Source: Sphingobacteriia bacterium 24-36-13 (GTDB taxonomy: Bacteria; Bacteroidota; Bacteroidia; Chitinophagales; Chitinophagaceae). Taken from it: a DNA stretch of 64,000 nt. Shown one piece after another: positions 8,901 to 19,104 of this stretch (its first letter is position 1; every line of letters begins with the position of its first letter). Below the pieces are notes generated by a model. It searched no databases and was not told the origin of the DNA. It was given only the letters and a program-made list of their open reading frames with translations. The stretch is taken from NCBI GenBank assembly GCA_002281875.1, contig NCHN01000013.1:1-64000 (forward strand), written 5' to 3'. Both the position numbers and the translations under genes were made by a program.

Positions 8901-9818
8901 TTGAAATATAAAATTGAAATATTACCATCAAATCAAATTAATAAAGAGAAGTGGAATCATCTGGTTTCAGCATCATCGAATGGGTTAATCTATGCACAAT
9001 ACAATTATTTAGACTTTGTTGCAGATCATTGGGATGCCTTAATCATTAATAATTACGAAACCATAATGCCCATTACTTGGAGAACCAAAGCGGGTATAAA
9101 ATATGCATACACACCTGCATTTACACAACAGCTAGGTTTTATTGGTGCTCCATTAGAGGAGCATACAGAAAGAGTGGTTAAAAGGATATATTCTACCTTT
9201 AGATATGGGAGTATTTTGTTAAATGCTGGCAATAGTATAACTGCAAAAATAGTTCAAGCCTACCCCAAACCAAACTTACTATTAAATTTAGAACGTCCAT
9301 TTAATGAAATTAAATTGATGTTTAGAAAAGACCATACACAAAATGCACAAAAAGCAATTAACAATGGGTTGATTTATTCTGAAATCATACCAATAGAAAA
9401 AGCTATTTCTTTTTACCAATTAATTAATGGGGCTAAAACACCACATATAGCGGCATCAAATTATCAAAGACTAAATGACTATTGCAATTCCATTTTAAAA
9501 TTCAACCAAAATTGCTTTACAAGAGCAGTAATAAATGATCAAGGAAACTTACTATCGTCTGCACTATTTTTAAAAGATGGGAAACGCATTTACAACATAA
9601 TGAATGCAACTAGTGAAATGGGAAGAAATGAAAAAGCGAATCACTTATTATTTCATCATGTAATTCAAGAGTTTTCTGAAAAAAAATTGACACTTGATTT
9701 TGAGGGCTCTTCAATTCCTGGAATTAAACATTTTTATGAAGGATTCGGATGCTACGAAGAAATTTATTATCTCTGGCATTACAATAAATTACCCTTCCCG
9801 TTATCTCTAATACCTTAA
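8901..9818 (+). CDS. FemAB/GNAT-like protein of unknown function
   Basis: A 305-residue soluble protein. The pattern of an N-terminal PSNQINKEKWNHLV, then GLIYAQYNYLDFVADHWDAL, and a C-terminal LTLDFEGSSIPGIKHFYEGFG is like the GNAT/FemAB-type acyltransferases found in Bacteroidota, where the last motif matches the second N-acetyltransferase half. FemAB proteins add amino acids to peptidoglycan; exopolysaccharide-linked relatives acylate sugars. The start appears to be TTG at 8901, 6 bp after the previous stop; there is no in-frame ATG close by. It ends the plus-strand run and is separated by only 2 bp from the convergent ispD. The function is inferred from family shape and neighbours only. 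Confidence 0.6.
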   Translation: MKYKIEILPSNQINKEKWNHLVSASSNGLIYAQYNYLDFVADHWDALIINNYETIMPITWRTKAGIKYAYTPAFTQQLGFIGAPLEEHTERVVKRIYSTFRYGSILLNAGNSITAKIVQAYPKPNLLLNLERPFNEIKLMFRKDHTQNAQKAINNGLIYSEIIPIEKAISFYQLINGAKTPHIAASNYQRLNDYCNSILKFNQNCFTRAVINDQGNLLSSALFLKDGKRIYNIMNATSEMGRNEKANHLLFHHVIQEFSEKKLTLDFEGSSIPGIKHFYEGFGCYEEIYYLWHYNKLPFPLSLIP

Positions 9819-9820
9819 TA

Positions 9821-10495
9821 TTATTTTATTCTCTCTGCTAAGATTGCATTTGCAACTAATAGGTCTGCAGGTCTAGTTATTTTTATATTACTGTACTCGC
9901 CATCAATCAAATGGACTGATTCTCCTGAAGCCTCAACAACGGTAGCTTCGTCGGTAAAATCTGACTGATAGGGTTGATTGAAAGCAGGTATTAAAATAGA
10001 AGACAAAAATGTTTGTGGTGTCTGTATTATTTTAACCTGATCTCGATTAATAGCAGAATGAGACTGATTATTAATTATTCTAACGCTATCTGTGCATGTG
10101 ACAGCAGGAATAGCAGAACCTTTTTCAATTGTTTGCTCAAAACATCGAATGATTAAATGAGGGGTTATTAAACATCTCACCCCATCATGCACAAAAACCA
10201 CTGCATTATTTTTTATAAGTTGAACACCATTTTGAACGGAATGAAAACGTGTTGAACCACCCACTACAAGGGTTGTTTGATGGGCAATACCCATTTCATT
10301 TACTAATTCTTGCCCAGCAGATAAATAATCTTTAGGCAATACCAATAAAATGGAAATATCATGATAAGCTTCTAAAAAAGCACGAATGGTATACCACAAC
10401 AAAGGCTTTTCATTCAGTAATAAAAACTGCTTAGGAATTGGACTTCCCATTCTTGCACCTGATCCACCTGCAGTTATAATCGCTATTTTTTGCAC
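9821..10495 (-). CDS. ispD: 2-C-methyl-D-erythritol 4-phosphate cytidylyltransferase
   Basis: IspD joins CTP and methylerythritol phosphate in the non-mevalonate isoprenoid pathway, which supplies undecaprenyl carriers and quinones. The 224-residue protein has the nucleotide-binding loop ITAGGSGARMGSPIPKQFL (7-25), the HDGVR motif and the later DEATVVE segment, and its length is normal. The start is GTG at 10495, since the conserved QKIAIITAGG follows immediately. It lies 9 bp downstream of the isoaspartyl peptidase gene and is probably transcribed with it. Other isoprenoid genes are not in the window. Confidence 0.94.
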   Translation of the reverse strand: MQKIAIITAGGSGARMGSPIPKQFLLLNEKPLLWYTIRAFLEAYHDISILLVLPKDYLSAGQELVNEMGIAHQTTLVVGGSTRFHSVQNGVQLIKNNAVVFVHDGVRCLITPHLIIRCFEQTIEKGSAIPAVTCTDSVRIINNQSHSAINRDQVKIIQTPQTFLSSILIPAFNQPYQSDFTDEATVVEASGESVHLIDGEYSNIKITRPADLLVANAILAERIK

Positions 10496-10504
10496 GATTG
10501 CAAG

Positions 10505-11452
10505 TTATTTATAAATTGCTACCATATTTACTCCTTTACTAGTTTTTACTCCGCGATACATACCAGCACTATTAAAAACCATTGCAGTATTCCCTTTGGC
10601 ATCAACCCCAATCATACCTCCTTCACCATGTATTGCCATTAATTTATCGTGAACCACAATATTCATTGCCTCTTCTAAACTACATCCTTTGTATTCCATT
10701 AAACAGCTTACATCATATGAAGCTACCGATCTAATAAACATTTCTCCATGCCCTGTACAACTAATTGCACAAGTTTTATTATTAGCATAAGTACCTGCCC
10801 CTATTAAAGGGCTATCCCCAATTCTACCGTACTTTTTATTGGTCATTCCACCTGTAGAAGTTGCAGCTGCAATATTACCCATCCCGTCAAGTGCTACAGC
10901 ACCAATAGTTCCAAATTTTTTATCCCTCATCAATTCCTCTAATTGATGGTTGGTATGATCTAATGAGTAATTATCTGAATCGCGAATTGCTTTCCATTGA
11001 TCGTAGCGGAATTGAGAGAAAAAATATTCATCGGGTTCTAATTTAACCCCTTGCTTAATGGCAAAATCATTTGCTCCTTTACCACTTAAAAAAACATGGT
11101 TACTATGAAGCATTACTTCAGATGCCAACTCAATAGGATTACGCACATTCCGAACACCACATACAGCTCCTGCTGCTAAATTGGATCCATCCATTATGGC
11201 AGCATCCATTTCTTGAACTCCCTTTTTTGTAAAAACCGAGCCCCGACCTGCATTAAATAAAACATTGTCTTCTAGTACAATTAGCGCAGCTTTAACTGCA
11301 TCAACAGCTGTTCCCCCCTTTTCTAAAATGATGTAACTTTTGTCTAGTGCTTCTTGCAACACTTCAGAATAAGCCAGTTCTAAAGAAGGAGTCATATCTT
11401 CCTTTAATATGGTGCCTGCGCCGCCATGAACTACTATAGTAAAATTCGACAT
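10505..11452 (-). CDS. iaaA: Isoaspartyl peptidase / plant-type L-asparaginase (Ntn hydrolase)
   Basis: A 315-residue N-terminal nucleophile hydrolase made as one chain and cleaved by itself. The cleavage and nucleophile site is GTIGAVA, with T182 as the new N-terminus of the beta subunit; the GNIAAATSTGGMTNKK and GDSPLIGAG motifs that bind substrate follow. The family hydrolyses isoaspartyl dipeptides and often L-asparagine. There is no signal peptide, so it is cytoplasmic. Isoaspartyl dipeptidases also finish cyanophycin breakdown by splitting beta-Asp-Arg, and this window encodes cyanophycinase and cyanophycin synthetase at 37.6-41.2 kb, a link that is inferred. The gene is followed after 9 bp by ispD. 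The 152 bp before it (11453-11604) shows no clear promoter or other feature. Confidence 0.9.
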   Translation of the reverse strand: MSNFTIVVHGGAGTILKEDMTPSLELAYSEVLQEALDKSYIILEKGGTAVDAVKAALIVLEDNVLFNAGRGSVFTKKGVQEMDAAIMDGSNLAAGAVCGVRNVRNPIELASEVMLHSNHVFLSGKGANDFAIKQGVKLEPDEYFFSQFRYDQWKAIRDSDNYSLDHTNHQLEELMRDKKFGTIGAVALDGMGNIAAATSTGGMTNKKYGRIGDSPLIGAGTYANNKTCAISCTGHGEMFIRSVASYDVSCLMEYKGCSLEEAMNIVVHDKLMAIHGEGGMIGVDAKGNTAMVFNSAGMYRGVKTSKGVNMVAIYK

Positions 11453-11604
11453 TCTAAATAATTTTAGGTACGAAAGTAGAAATTAAGGAGGCAAAAAGAT
11501 TCTAAATTAAATCAACAGACATTAGATAGAATTAAAGATTCGTTCGCATTTGCTGAGAAATCACTAATTGTCATTTAAACTCGAATATGCATTGCCAACT
11601 TTGA

Positions 11605-12600
11605 TTAATTTTTTGTTGCAAGCAGTGCTTTACATTCTTCTAATAATTGGTGTTGATTAATAGCAACTGTACCCACTTCTTCACAAACCAAACCTCCAGC
11701 AATATTAGCCATTTCGGCAGCTAAATGAATATTTTGGGTTGAAGCATATACCAACGAAGCTACCGCAATAACAGTATCACCAGCTCCACTTACATCGGCT
11801 ATATTTCTAATATGCGTAGGTATAATTAACGAGTTATTTTCCTGTTGATAAAAAACTCCTTTCTCAGATAATGTTATTAATGAAATGGAATGCCCTAGTA
11901 CTTCTTTAAGCACATGATGTATATGCTGCATTCGTTCTAGATTTGTTTGATCAACATTAATATTTAGCCCCTCTTTTACTTCTTTTAAATTGGGTTTAAA
12001 TAATGTTACATCTTTATAAGAAAGAAAATTTTTCTTCTTTGGATCTACTGCTGTAAAAATTTGCTGTTCATTACAGGTTTTTGTAATAGCTGTAATTAGA
12101 TTTTGGGTAAGCACACCTTTATTGTAATCTTCAAATATTAGAATGGCAGGCTTATATTTCTTAATAAAATTTTCAACGGTTTTTAATAATTGAATTTCTA
12201 ATTCCTCATTTATATCACTCACCATTTCAGCATCCAATCTCATCATCTGCTGATTCCTTCCCATTATTCGCATTTTATTGGTTGTGATGCGATCGGCAGA
12301 ACGAATAATATTTTCTGTATTAATTCCATTCTGTTCCATTAATTGCAACAATTGATCTCCGTCTGAATCTTGGCCCACAATTGAAATTATAGCGGTGTTA
12401 GCCCCTAATGAGGCCGTATTTAATGCAACATTGGCAGCACCTCCAACCCTATATTCTTTCCTATTTAATGCTACCACAGGAACAGGAGCTTCAGGAGAAA
12501 TTCGATCTACATTACCCCACCAGTATGTATCTAACATAACATCACCAACAATTAATACTTGGGTGTTTTTGAAACTTGCAAATAACTGATCAAAATTCAT
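11605..12600 (-). CDS. rfaE1: D-glycero-beta-D-manno-heptose-7-phosphate kinase (RfaE domain I)
   Basis: A 331-residue PfkB-fold sugar kinase that makes heptose 1,7-bisphosphate for ADP-heptose and lipopolysaccharide inner core synthesis. The family hallmarks are VLIVGDVMLDTYWWG near the start, the substrate loop RISPEAPVPV, YRVGGAANVALN and the C-terminal DVSGAGDTVIAVAS with its catalytic Asp. The protein ends where the kinase ends, so the adenylyltransferase half found in E. coli HldE must be encoded elsewhere. Start is ATG 12600, 3 bp after the stop of the amino-acid permease; the two genes share a transcript. Ribokinase-like alternatives are less likely because of the heptose-type substrate loop. 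Confidence 0.9.
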   Translation of the reverse strand: MNFDQLFASFKNTQVLIVGDVMLDTYWWGNVDRISPEAPVPVVALNRKEYRVGGAANVALNTASLGANTAIISIVGQDSDGDQLLQLMEQNGINTENIIRSADRITTNKMRIMGRNQQMMRLDAEMVSDINEELEIQLLKTVENFIKKYKPAILIFEDYNKGVLTQNLITAITKTCNEQQIFTAVDPKKKNFLSYKDVTLFKPNLKEVKEGLNINVDQTNLERMQHIHHVLKEVLGHSISLITLSEKGVFYQQENNSLIIPTHIRNIADVSGAGDTVIAVASLVYASTQNIHLAAEMANIAGGLVCEEVGTVAINQHQLLEECKALLATKN

Positions 12601-12603
12601 CTG

Positions 12604-14037
12604 CTATTTTTTGGCATTACGAACAGCAATATAATACAAAGGTATACCTAGTAAAGTAATTATTAATCCAGGCCAAGTAAATTGAGGCTTATAAATAATT
12701 AATAACACACAAAAACTAATCCCCATTATCATATAAATAGCTGGTAAGATCGGATAACCGATTGCTTTATAAGGACGTGGAATTTCTGGTCGGGTTTTTC
12801 TTAGGATAAAAATCCCTGCAATGGTTAACACATAAAATATCACAACAATAAATGAAACCATATCTAATAAATCTCCATACCTACCACTTAAACACAACAA
12901 AGAGGCAACTATACATTGTGCCCATAAAGCCCATTCAGGAACTGCATTCTTATTAAGTTCCCCCGCTTTTTTAAAAAACAAACCATCTTGAGCCATTGTA
13001 TAATACACCCTTGCGCCTGCTAGAATTAATCCATTGTTGCAACCAAAAGTTGAAACCATAATCATGGCGGCAATAATATAAGTACCAATGCCCCCAAATA
13101 TGATATTAGATGCAGTAACCGCTACCCTATCTGACTCAGCAAAAGCAATTTTATCTAAAGGAAGTACGCTTAGGTACATTAAGTTTGCAGAAACATAAAT
13201 TAGTGTAACTATTAATGTTCCTAGGAATAAACTTAGTCCAATATTCTTTTGAGGATTCTTGATTTCGCCTGCTATAAAAGTTACATTATTCCATGCATCA
13301 CTACTAAAGATAGAACCAACCATAGAAGCGGCAATTGCTCCTAATGCACCAGCTCCTAAAACAGGCATAATAATGGCGGTGGACAATTCCCCTGTTCCTT
13401 TTGTCATAGATTTCATGGTCCATGCATCGGTCCAATTAGTATTCCACACTTCGGCATTTGCACCAAGTATAAAACCAAATACAATCAATCCAAATAAAGA
13501 AAGCAATTTAGTTACTGTAAAAACAGTTTGAATCATTTTGCCTCCCTGTACACCTTTGGTGTTTATATAAGTAAGCAATACAATGATGAATATAGAAACA
13601 AATTGTGCAGGATAAATTTTGAACGGCCCTAATAAAAACAATACATCCGATTCATTCATTTCTAATACAGGGAAAAAATAAGCAGCAAACTTACAAAAGG
13701 CAACTCCAACAGCTGCAATTGTTCCAGTTTGGATTACCGAGAAAAAACTCCATCCATATAAAAAACCTGTAAGCTTATTATAAGATTCCTTTAAATAAAC
13801 ATACTGCCCTCCAGCTTTGGGGAACATGGCACTTAATTCCCCATAACTTAATGCTGCTGTTAAGGTCATAAAACCTGTTAACAACCAAACTGCAATTAGC
13901 CAGCCAGCACTACCCACATTTCGGGTAATATCTGCACTTACGATAAATATACCAGACCCAATCATACTGCCTGCAACTAACATTGTTGCATCAAGCAATC
14001 CCAACGTGGGTTTAAAAGAAGTTGTTGATTCTGCCAT
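12604..14037 (-). CDS. APC-superfamily amino acid permease
   Basis: An integral membrane transporter of about 477 residues with 12 predicted hydrophobic helices. The first helix has the unwound substrate-binding motif GSMIGSGIFIV, typical of the LAT/APC group, and the family's Gly-Glu signature follows in YGELSAMFPKAGGQYVYL. It probably exchanges or imports amino acids, but the substrate is unknown. The start is placed at ATG 14037 because a longer reading from 14052 would lie inside the intrinsic terminator that ends the preceding OmpH-like gene. The start codon follows the terminator's T-tract directly, so expression needs read-through or a promoter inside this short stretch. The heptose kinase gene follows after 3 bp. 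Confidence 0.9.
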   Translation of the reverse strand: MAESTTSFKPTLGLLDATMLVAGSMIGSGIFIVSADITRNVGSAGWLIAVWLLTGFMTLTAALSYGELSAMFPKAGGQYVYLKESYNKLTGFLYGWSFFSVIQTGTIAAVGVAFCKFAAYFFPVLEMNESDVLFLLGPFKIYPAQFVSIFIIVLLTYINTKGVQGGKMIQTVFTVTKLLSLFGLIVFGFILGANAEVWNTNWTDAWTMKSMTKGTGELSTAIIMPVLGAGALGAIAASMVGSIFSSDAWNNVTFIAGEIKNPQKNIGLSLFLGTLIVTLIYVSANLMYLSVLPLDKIAFAESDRVAVTASNIIFGGIGTYIIAAMIMVSTFGCNNGLILAGARVYYTMAQDGLFFKKAGELNKNAVPEWALWAQCIVASLLCLSGRYGDLLDMVSFIVVIFYVLTIAGIFILRKTRPEIPRPYKAIGYPILPAIYMIMGISFCVLLIIYKPQFTWPGLIITLLGIPLYYIAVRNAKK

Positions 14038-14070
14038 AAAAAATCCCGCCACTTTTTTGAGGAGGCGGGA
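14038..14070 (-). terminator. Intrinsic terminator of the OmpH-like gene, abutting the permease start
   Basis: On the minus strand TCCCGCC (14070-14064) pairs with GGCGGGA (14050-14044) around a 13-base loop, followed by six T (14043-14038) and then the ATG of the permease at 14037. It is 28 bp after the stop of the OmpH-like gene. Confidence 0.85.
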
Positions 14071-14097
14071 ATGAAGATAATAAATATGATTGAACCA

Positions 14098-14685
14098 TTA
14101 TGGCTTCTTAGGATACAACTTATTTAATCCTTTCACTAAATCATCAGTAATATTAAAAGCACTGTCTTTTAAATACATAAACTCAGGTGCACTAGAGAAA
14201 ATATAAGCAAACCCTTTGTCTTTATTGTATTCTTTCAAATAGTCTTCTATCTTTTTCTTTACATCTTGTAATTTTTTGAAACTCTCATCTTGCATTTCTT
14301 GGGCCATCATTTGCTCTTTACCCTGATAAGTACGTTCCATTTGAACTAATTCTTGTTGTTTGCTTGCTAACTCGGCCTGAGAAAGATTTTGACCTACTCG
14401 TTGTAACTCTTGGTATTTATTGGTAAATACATTCTTTAGCTCATTCAATTGTTTGGCATTTGCCTGATCTTTAACTTGAAGTGCAGAACGTACTTCTTTA
14501 AAATATTCGAAATTGTTTTGGATAGAATCAGACTCAAAATAGGCAATTCTAAATCCACCAGCACCAGCAGTTACAGTGCTACTTGTTGAAGCGGCAGGAG
14601 ATTTGCTTCCAGAAAAATGTAAATAAAATAAAACAGCTACACCAATAGCAGTTGCAATGCTTAGTCCAGTTATAAAATTTTTCAT
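14098..14685 (-). CDS. OmpH/Skp-family periplasmic chaperone-like protein
   Basis: A 195-residue protein with an N-terminal membrane anchor or signal (about residues 5-25), then a Ser/Ala/Thr-rich spacer, then RIAYFESDSIQNNFEYFKEV, the usual start of the OmpH domain. Residues 65-150 are highly charged and rich in Gln, Glu and Lys, which fits the long coiled-coil tentacles of Skp. The end has KGFAYIFSSAPEFMYLKD and ITDDLVKGLN, conserved in the family. Skp-like proteins hold unfolded outer-membrane proteins in the periplasm. No clear signal-peptidase site was seen, so it may stay tethered to the inner membrane. It sits alone between rpoC's terminator and its own terminator. Its promoter was not recognised. 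Confidence 0.85.
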   Translation of the reverse strand: MKNFITGLSIATAIGVAVLFYLHFSGSKSPAASTSSTVTAGAGGFRIAYFESDSIQNNFEYFKEVRSALQVKDQANAKQLNELKNVFTNKYQELQRVGQNLSQAELASKQQELVQMERTYQGKEQMMAQEMQDESFKKLQDVKKKIEDYLKEYNKDKGFAYIFSSAPEFMYLKDSAFNITDDLVKGLNKLYPKKP

Positions 14686-14738
14686 TTGAATAAGTTTTAC
14701 TTTAAAAAGTCGGTTTTAAATAGAAAGGGGTATTCAGT

Positions 14739-14769
14739 AAAAAAGTAGGAAGCTTGCGCTTCCTACTTT
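14739..14769. terminator. rpoC terminator (symmetrical hairpin)
   Basis: A 12-bp perfect stem, AAAGTAGGAAGC (14742-14753) and GCTTCCTACTTT (14758-14769), with a TTGC loop. It is bordered by A and T runs on both sides, so it could stop transcription in both directions; the gene it serves is rpoC, which ends 22 bp upstream at 14792. Confidence 0.88.
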
Positions 14770-14791
14770 TTTATATTTAATCAATCAATGA

Positions 14792-17700
14792 TTATTCTTC
14801 TTCATCAAAGCTCATCGCTTCTCTAGTTGTTGCTAGAACTTCATATTCCTCTTTACTTCCTACAATCATATTCTCGAACTCTTTTTGTCCGGAACCTGCA
14901 GGAATTAAATGACCAGTGATAACGTTTTCTTTTAGCCCTAACATTGCATCAGTTTTACCTTGAATAGCAGCCTGACTCAATACTTTGGTTGTTTCCTGGA
15001 ATGAAGCAGCAGAGATCCAGCTTTGTACGCCTAAAGAAGCTTTAGTTATACCTAATAATACTGGTCTTGCTGTTGCAGGTTTTGCATCTCTAACTTCTAC
15101 TAGTTGTCTATCAGAACGACGTAAGATGGAGTTCTCCTCTCTTAGTTCGCGTAAAGTGATAATTTGACCAGCTTTCATTTTAGCGCTTTCACCAGCATTG
15201 GTTACTACTTTCTTATCATAGATTCTATCGTTCTCTTCAATAAAGTCGAAGCGATCTTCTAAGTCCTCCTCTAAGAATTTAGTATCTCCAGCGTCTACAA
15301 TTTCTACTTTCTTCATCATTTGACGTACAATCACTTCTACGTGCTTGTCGTTGATTTTTACACCCTGTAAACGGTAAACTTCCTGAATTTCATTTACTAC
15401 ATACTCTTGAACTGCAAAAGGTCCTTTAATAGCCAAGATATCAGCAGGAGCTGTTTGACCGTCAGACATTGGTGTACCAGCTTTTACAAAGTCACCATCT
15501 TGTACCAAAATTTGGCGTGTCAATGGAACCAGGTATTTCTTAACCATTCCATCACGAGACTCAACAATAATCTCACGATTACCGCGCTTCACATTACCGA
15601 ATGATACAACACCGTCAATTTCACAAACGATTGCAGGGTTTCCTGGATTACGAGCTTCAAACAATTCAGTTACACGAGGAAGACCTCCAGTGATATCTCT
15701 TAGTTTACCTAAGATACGTGGAATCTTCACCAATACTTGACCTGCTTTAACTTCATCTCCTTCTTCTACTCCAATATGCGAACCAACTGGTAAGTTGTAT
15801 TGCTTAATATCTTTTCCTTCAACAATAATAGTTGGGATTTTTGTTTTGTCTTTGGTTTCAATAACCACTTTCTCACGGTGACCAGTTTGCTCATCAGACT
15901 CATCACGGTAAGTGATACCATCTAAGATATTTTCAAACTTGATATTACCTAAAGTTTCCGCAACTATTACGTTGTTAAACGGATCCCATGTACAGATTAC
16001 ATCTCCTTTTTTAACTTGAGCGCCATCTTTTACATTTAAGGTTGCACCATAAGGTACGTTATTGGTAATCATCAAACGGTCGTTTTTCACGTCCATGATT
16101 CTTACTTCACCCGTACGACCAATTACAATCTTAGATTTAGTTCCATCATTGTTTACCGTATCAACAGTTCTTAAACCATCAAACTGAATTGTACCATCAA
16201 ACTTAGCTTGTAAGGTAGATTCAATTGAAGCAGATCCGGCAACACCACCCACGTGGAAAGTACGCAAGGTAAGCTGAGTACCAGGCTCTCCAATTGATTG
16301 TGCAGCAATAATACCAACTGCATCACCGCGCTGTGCAAGGTAACCTGTTGCCAAGTTTTTACCATAACACTTCACACATACACCACGCTTGCTTTCGCAG
16401 GTAAGTACAGAACGAATTTCAACGGTTTCAATACCTACTTCTTCAATTAATTTAGCTACATCAGATGAAATTTCTTCTCCAGCTAAAATGATTAGTTCTT
16501 CGGTAATTGGATGGTATACATTATGCAATGATGTACGACCTTCAATTCTATCTGCTAGTGGCTCAATAACATCTTCGTTGTCCTTCAACGCACTGGTTGC
16601 AATACCACGAAGTGTTCCACAATCTTCTTCAGAAATAACTACGTCTTGAGATACGTCAACTAAACGACGAGTTAAGTAACCCGCATCCGCCGTTTTAAGT
16701 GCAGTATCCGCCAAACCTTTACGAGCACCGTGTGTAGAGATAAAGTAATCTAATACGTTCAATCCACCTTTAAAGTTAGAAAGAATTGGATTCTCAATTA
16801 CTTCAGAACCTGAGCTACCACTCTTACGAGGCTTAGCCATTAGACCACGAATACCCACCAACTGCTTAACCTGTGTTTTACTACCACGAGCACCAGAATC
16901 CAACATCATGAATACAGAGTTGAAACCTTGGTTATCAATGGTCATTTCACGAATCAAAGACTCGGTGATTTTCATATCCACTCTACCCCAAATATCAATA
17001 ACTTGGTTATAACGCTCATTATTGGTAATTAAACCCATATTGTAGCTTTCCCAAACTTCTTCTACTTCTACCTTAGCACTATCTAATAATTGGTTTCTGA
17101 TTTCAGGAACAATCAAGTCGTTTACGCTAAAGCTTAATCCACCTCGGAATGCCATACGGAAACCAAGTGTTTTAATATCATCTAGGAATTTAGCCGTCTT
17201 AGGTACATCAGTGATCTTAATAATATCACCAATAATTTCTCTTAAGCTTTTCTTAGTTAGCAATGCATTTACAAATCCAACTTCATGAGGAACATGCTGG
17301 TTAAATAATACACGACCTACAGTGGTATCAATTAATTTCTTAACCAATACGCCTTTCTCACGTACGTTTGTTTTAACCTTAATATTTGCATGTAAATCTA
17401 CACGGTTCTCATTGTAAGCAATGATTACTTCATCCATGCTATAGAAAGCCATTCCTTGACCTTTGATGGTCTCCGTTTCAGTAGACTTTCTACCCTTGGT
17501 AATATAATACAATCCAAGTACCATGTCCTGAGAAGGAAGGGTAATAGGTGTACCATTCTGTGGGTTCAAAATGTTGTGAGAAGAAAGCATCAACAATTGT
17601 GCTTCCAATATAGCAGCATTGCTTAAAGGAACGTGCACAGCCATTTGGTCACCATCAAAGTCGGCGTTGAATGAAGAGGTAACCAATGGGTGAAGTTGAA

Positions 17701-19075
17701 TAGCTTTACCCTCTACTAATTTAGGTTGGAAAGCCTGAATAGATAGACGGTGAAGTGTTGGGGCACGGTTTAACATAACCGGGTGACCCTTCAATATATT
17801 CTCGAGGATATCCCAAATAACCGCTTCTTTACGATCTACTAATTTCTTAGCAGACTTAACGGTTTTCACAATTCCTCTTTCAATTAATTTTCTAATAACA
17901 AATGGCTTAAACAATTCAGCAGCCATGTCTTTTGGCAAACCACACTCATGTATTTTAAGTTCAGGCCCTACCACAATTACAGAACGACCAGAATAGTCAA
18001 CACGCTTTCCTAATAAGTTCTGACGGAAACGTCCTTGCTTACCTTTTAATACATCTGATAATGATTTCAATGCACGTCCACCTTCTGCTTTAACCGCATT
18101 AGACTTACGAGAGTTATCGAACAAAGAGTCAATTGCTTCTTGCAACATTCTCTTCTCGTTACGTAAGATTACTTCAGGCGCTTTAATCTCTAACAAACGC
18201 TTTAAACGGTTGTTACGAATAATTACACGACGATACAAATCATTCAAATCAGAAGAAGCAAATCGGCCACCATCTAATGGAACCAACGGGCGTAATTCTG
18301 GAGGAATAACTGGAATATATTGCATTACCATCCACTCAGGGCGGTTAGTAATACGAGTGCTTGCATCACGGAAAGACTCTACTACGCTCAAACGCTTAAG
18401 GGCATCTGCTTTACGTTGCTGAGATGTTTCAGTTGCTGCTGCATTACGCAATGAGAAACTCAATTCATCCAAATCAATTCTTTCTAAAAGGGCATGAACT
18501 GCTTCAGCGCCCATTTTAGCAATGAATTTTTGTGGATCTTCATCTGGTAAGTATTGGTTATCTTTTGGTAAACCATCAATCAAATCAAGGTATTCTTCTT
18601 CAGTAAGAAGATCACCCATGTTTAGATTTTCTTTAATACCACCTTGTATAACTACATAACGCTCGTAATAAATAATGGTTTCTAATTTCTTAGAACTCAT
18701 TCCAAGTAGATAGCCAATTTTATTAGGCAAACTCTTGAAATACCAAATATGAACTACAGGAACTACTAGTTTAATATGACCCATGCGTTCACGACGCACT
18801 TTCTTTTCTGTTACTTCCACACCACAACGATCACATACGATACCCTTGTAACGAATACGCTTATACTTTCCACAAGCACACTCGTAATCTTTAACAGGTC
18901 CGAATATTCTCTCGCAGAACAAGCCATCACGTTCAGGCTTATACGTACGGTAGTTAATGGTTTCAGGTTTTAGTACTTCGCCAAAGCTTCTTTCCAGAAT
19001 ACTGTCTGGTGATGCCAAACTAATGGTGATCTGTGAAAAAGTTGGACGCTGTTTGTTTTCTCTTTTGATTGCCAT
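14792..19075 (-). CDS. rpoC: DNA-directed RNA polymerase subunit beta'
   Basis: The 1427-residue large catalytic subunit of RNA polymerase. The N-terminal zinc ribbon has C66, C68, C81 and C84. The catalytic loop NADFDGDQ at 470-477 holds the three Asp residues that bind the active-site magnesium. A second cysteine group (C-x6-C-x2-C-type, in the [17 protein letters not shown] region) forms the second zinc site. The trigger-loop region with [13 protein letters not shown] is complete. The length is close to that of other Bacteroidota and E. coli. It starts 29 bp after the rpoB stop and forms one operon with it, ended by the hairpin at 14739-14769. Confidence 0.99.
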   Translation of the reverse strand: MAIKRENKQRPTFSQITISLASPDSILERSFGEVLKPETINYRTYKPERDGLFCERIFGPVKDYECACGKYKRIRYKGIVCDRCGVEVTEKKVRRERMGHIKLVVPVVHIWYFKSLPNKIGYLLGMSSKKLETIIYYERYVVIQGGIKENLNMGDLLTEEEYLDLIDGLPKDNQYLPDEDPQKFIAKMGAEAVHALLERIDLDELSFSLRNAAATETSQQRKADALKRLSVVESFRDASTRITNRPEWMVMQYIPVIPPELRPLVPLDGGRFASSDLNDLYRRVIIRNNRLKRLLEIKAPEVILRNEKRMLQEAIDSLFDNSRKSNAVKAEGGRALKSLSDVLKGKQGRFRQNLLGKRVDYSGRSVIVVGPELKIHECGLPKDMAAELFKPFVIRKLIERGIVKTVKSAKKLVDRKEAVIWDILENILKGHPVMLNRAPTLHRLSIQAFQPKLVEGKAIQLHPLVTSSFNADFDGDQMAVHVPLSNAAILEAQLLMLSSHNILNPQNGTPITLPSQDMVLGLYYITKGRKSTETETIKGQGMAFYSMDEVIIAYNENRVDLHANIKVKTNVREKGVLVKKLIDTTVGRVLFNQHVPHEVGFVNALLTKKSLREIIGDIIKITDVPKTAKFLDDIKTLGFRMAFRGGLSFSVNDLIVPEIRNQLLDSAKVEVEEVWESYNMGLITNNERYNQVIDIWGRVDMKITESLIREMTIDNQGFNSVFMMLDSGARGSKTQVKQLVGIRGLMAKPRKSGSSGSEVIENPILSNFKGGLNVLDYFISTHGARKGLADTALKTADAGYLTRRLVDVSQDVVISEEDCGTLRGIATSALKDNEDVIEPLADRIEGRTSLHNVYHPITEELIILAGEEISSDVAKLIEEVGIETVEIRSVLTCESKRGVCVKCYGKNLATGYLAQRGDAVGIIAAQSIGEPGTQLTLRTFHVGGVAGSASIESTLQAKFDGTIQFDGLRTVDTVNNDGTKSKIVIGRTGEVRIMDVKNDRLMITNNVPYGATLNVKDGAQVKKGDVICTWDPFNNVIVAETLGNIKFENILDGITYRDESDEQTGHREKVVIETKDKTKIPTIIVEGKDIKQYNLPVGSHIGVEEGDEVKAGQVLVKIPRILGKLRDITGGLPRVTELFEARNPGNPAIVCEIDGVVSFGNVKRGNREIIVESRDGMVKKYLVPLTRQILVQDGDFVKAGTPMSDGQTAPADILAIKGPFAVQEYVVNEIQEVYRLQGVKINDKHVEVIVRQMMKKVEIVDAGDTKFLEEDLEDRFDFIEENDRIYDKKVVTNAGESAKMKAGQIITLRELREENSILRRSDRQLVEVRDAKPATARPVLLGITKASLGVQSWISAASFQETTKVLSQAAIQGKTDAMLGLKENVITGHLIPAGSGQKEFENMIVGSKEEYEVLATTREAMSFDEEE

Positions 19076-19104
19076 ATCGCGGTTGAGAATTTGAATTGTT
19101 TTTG

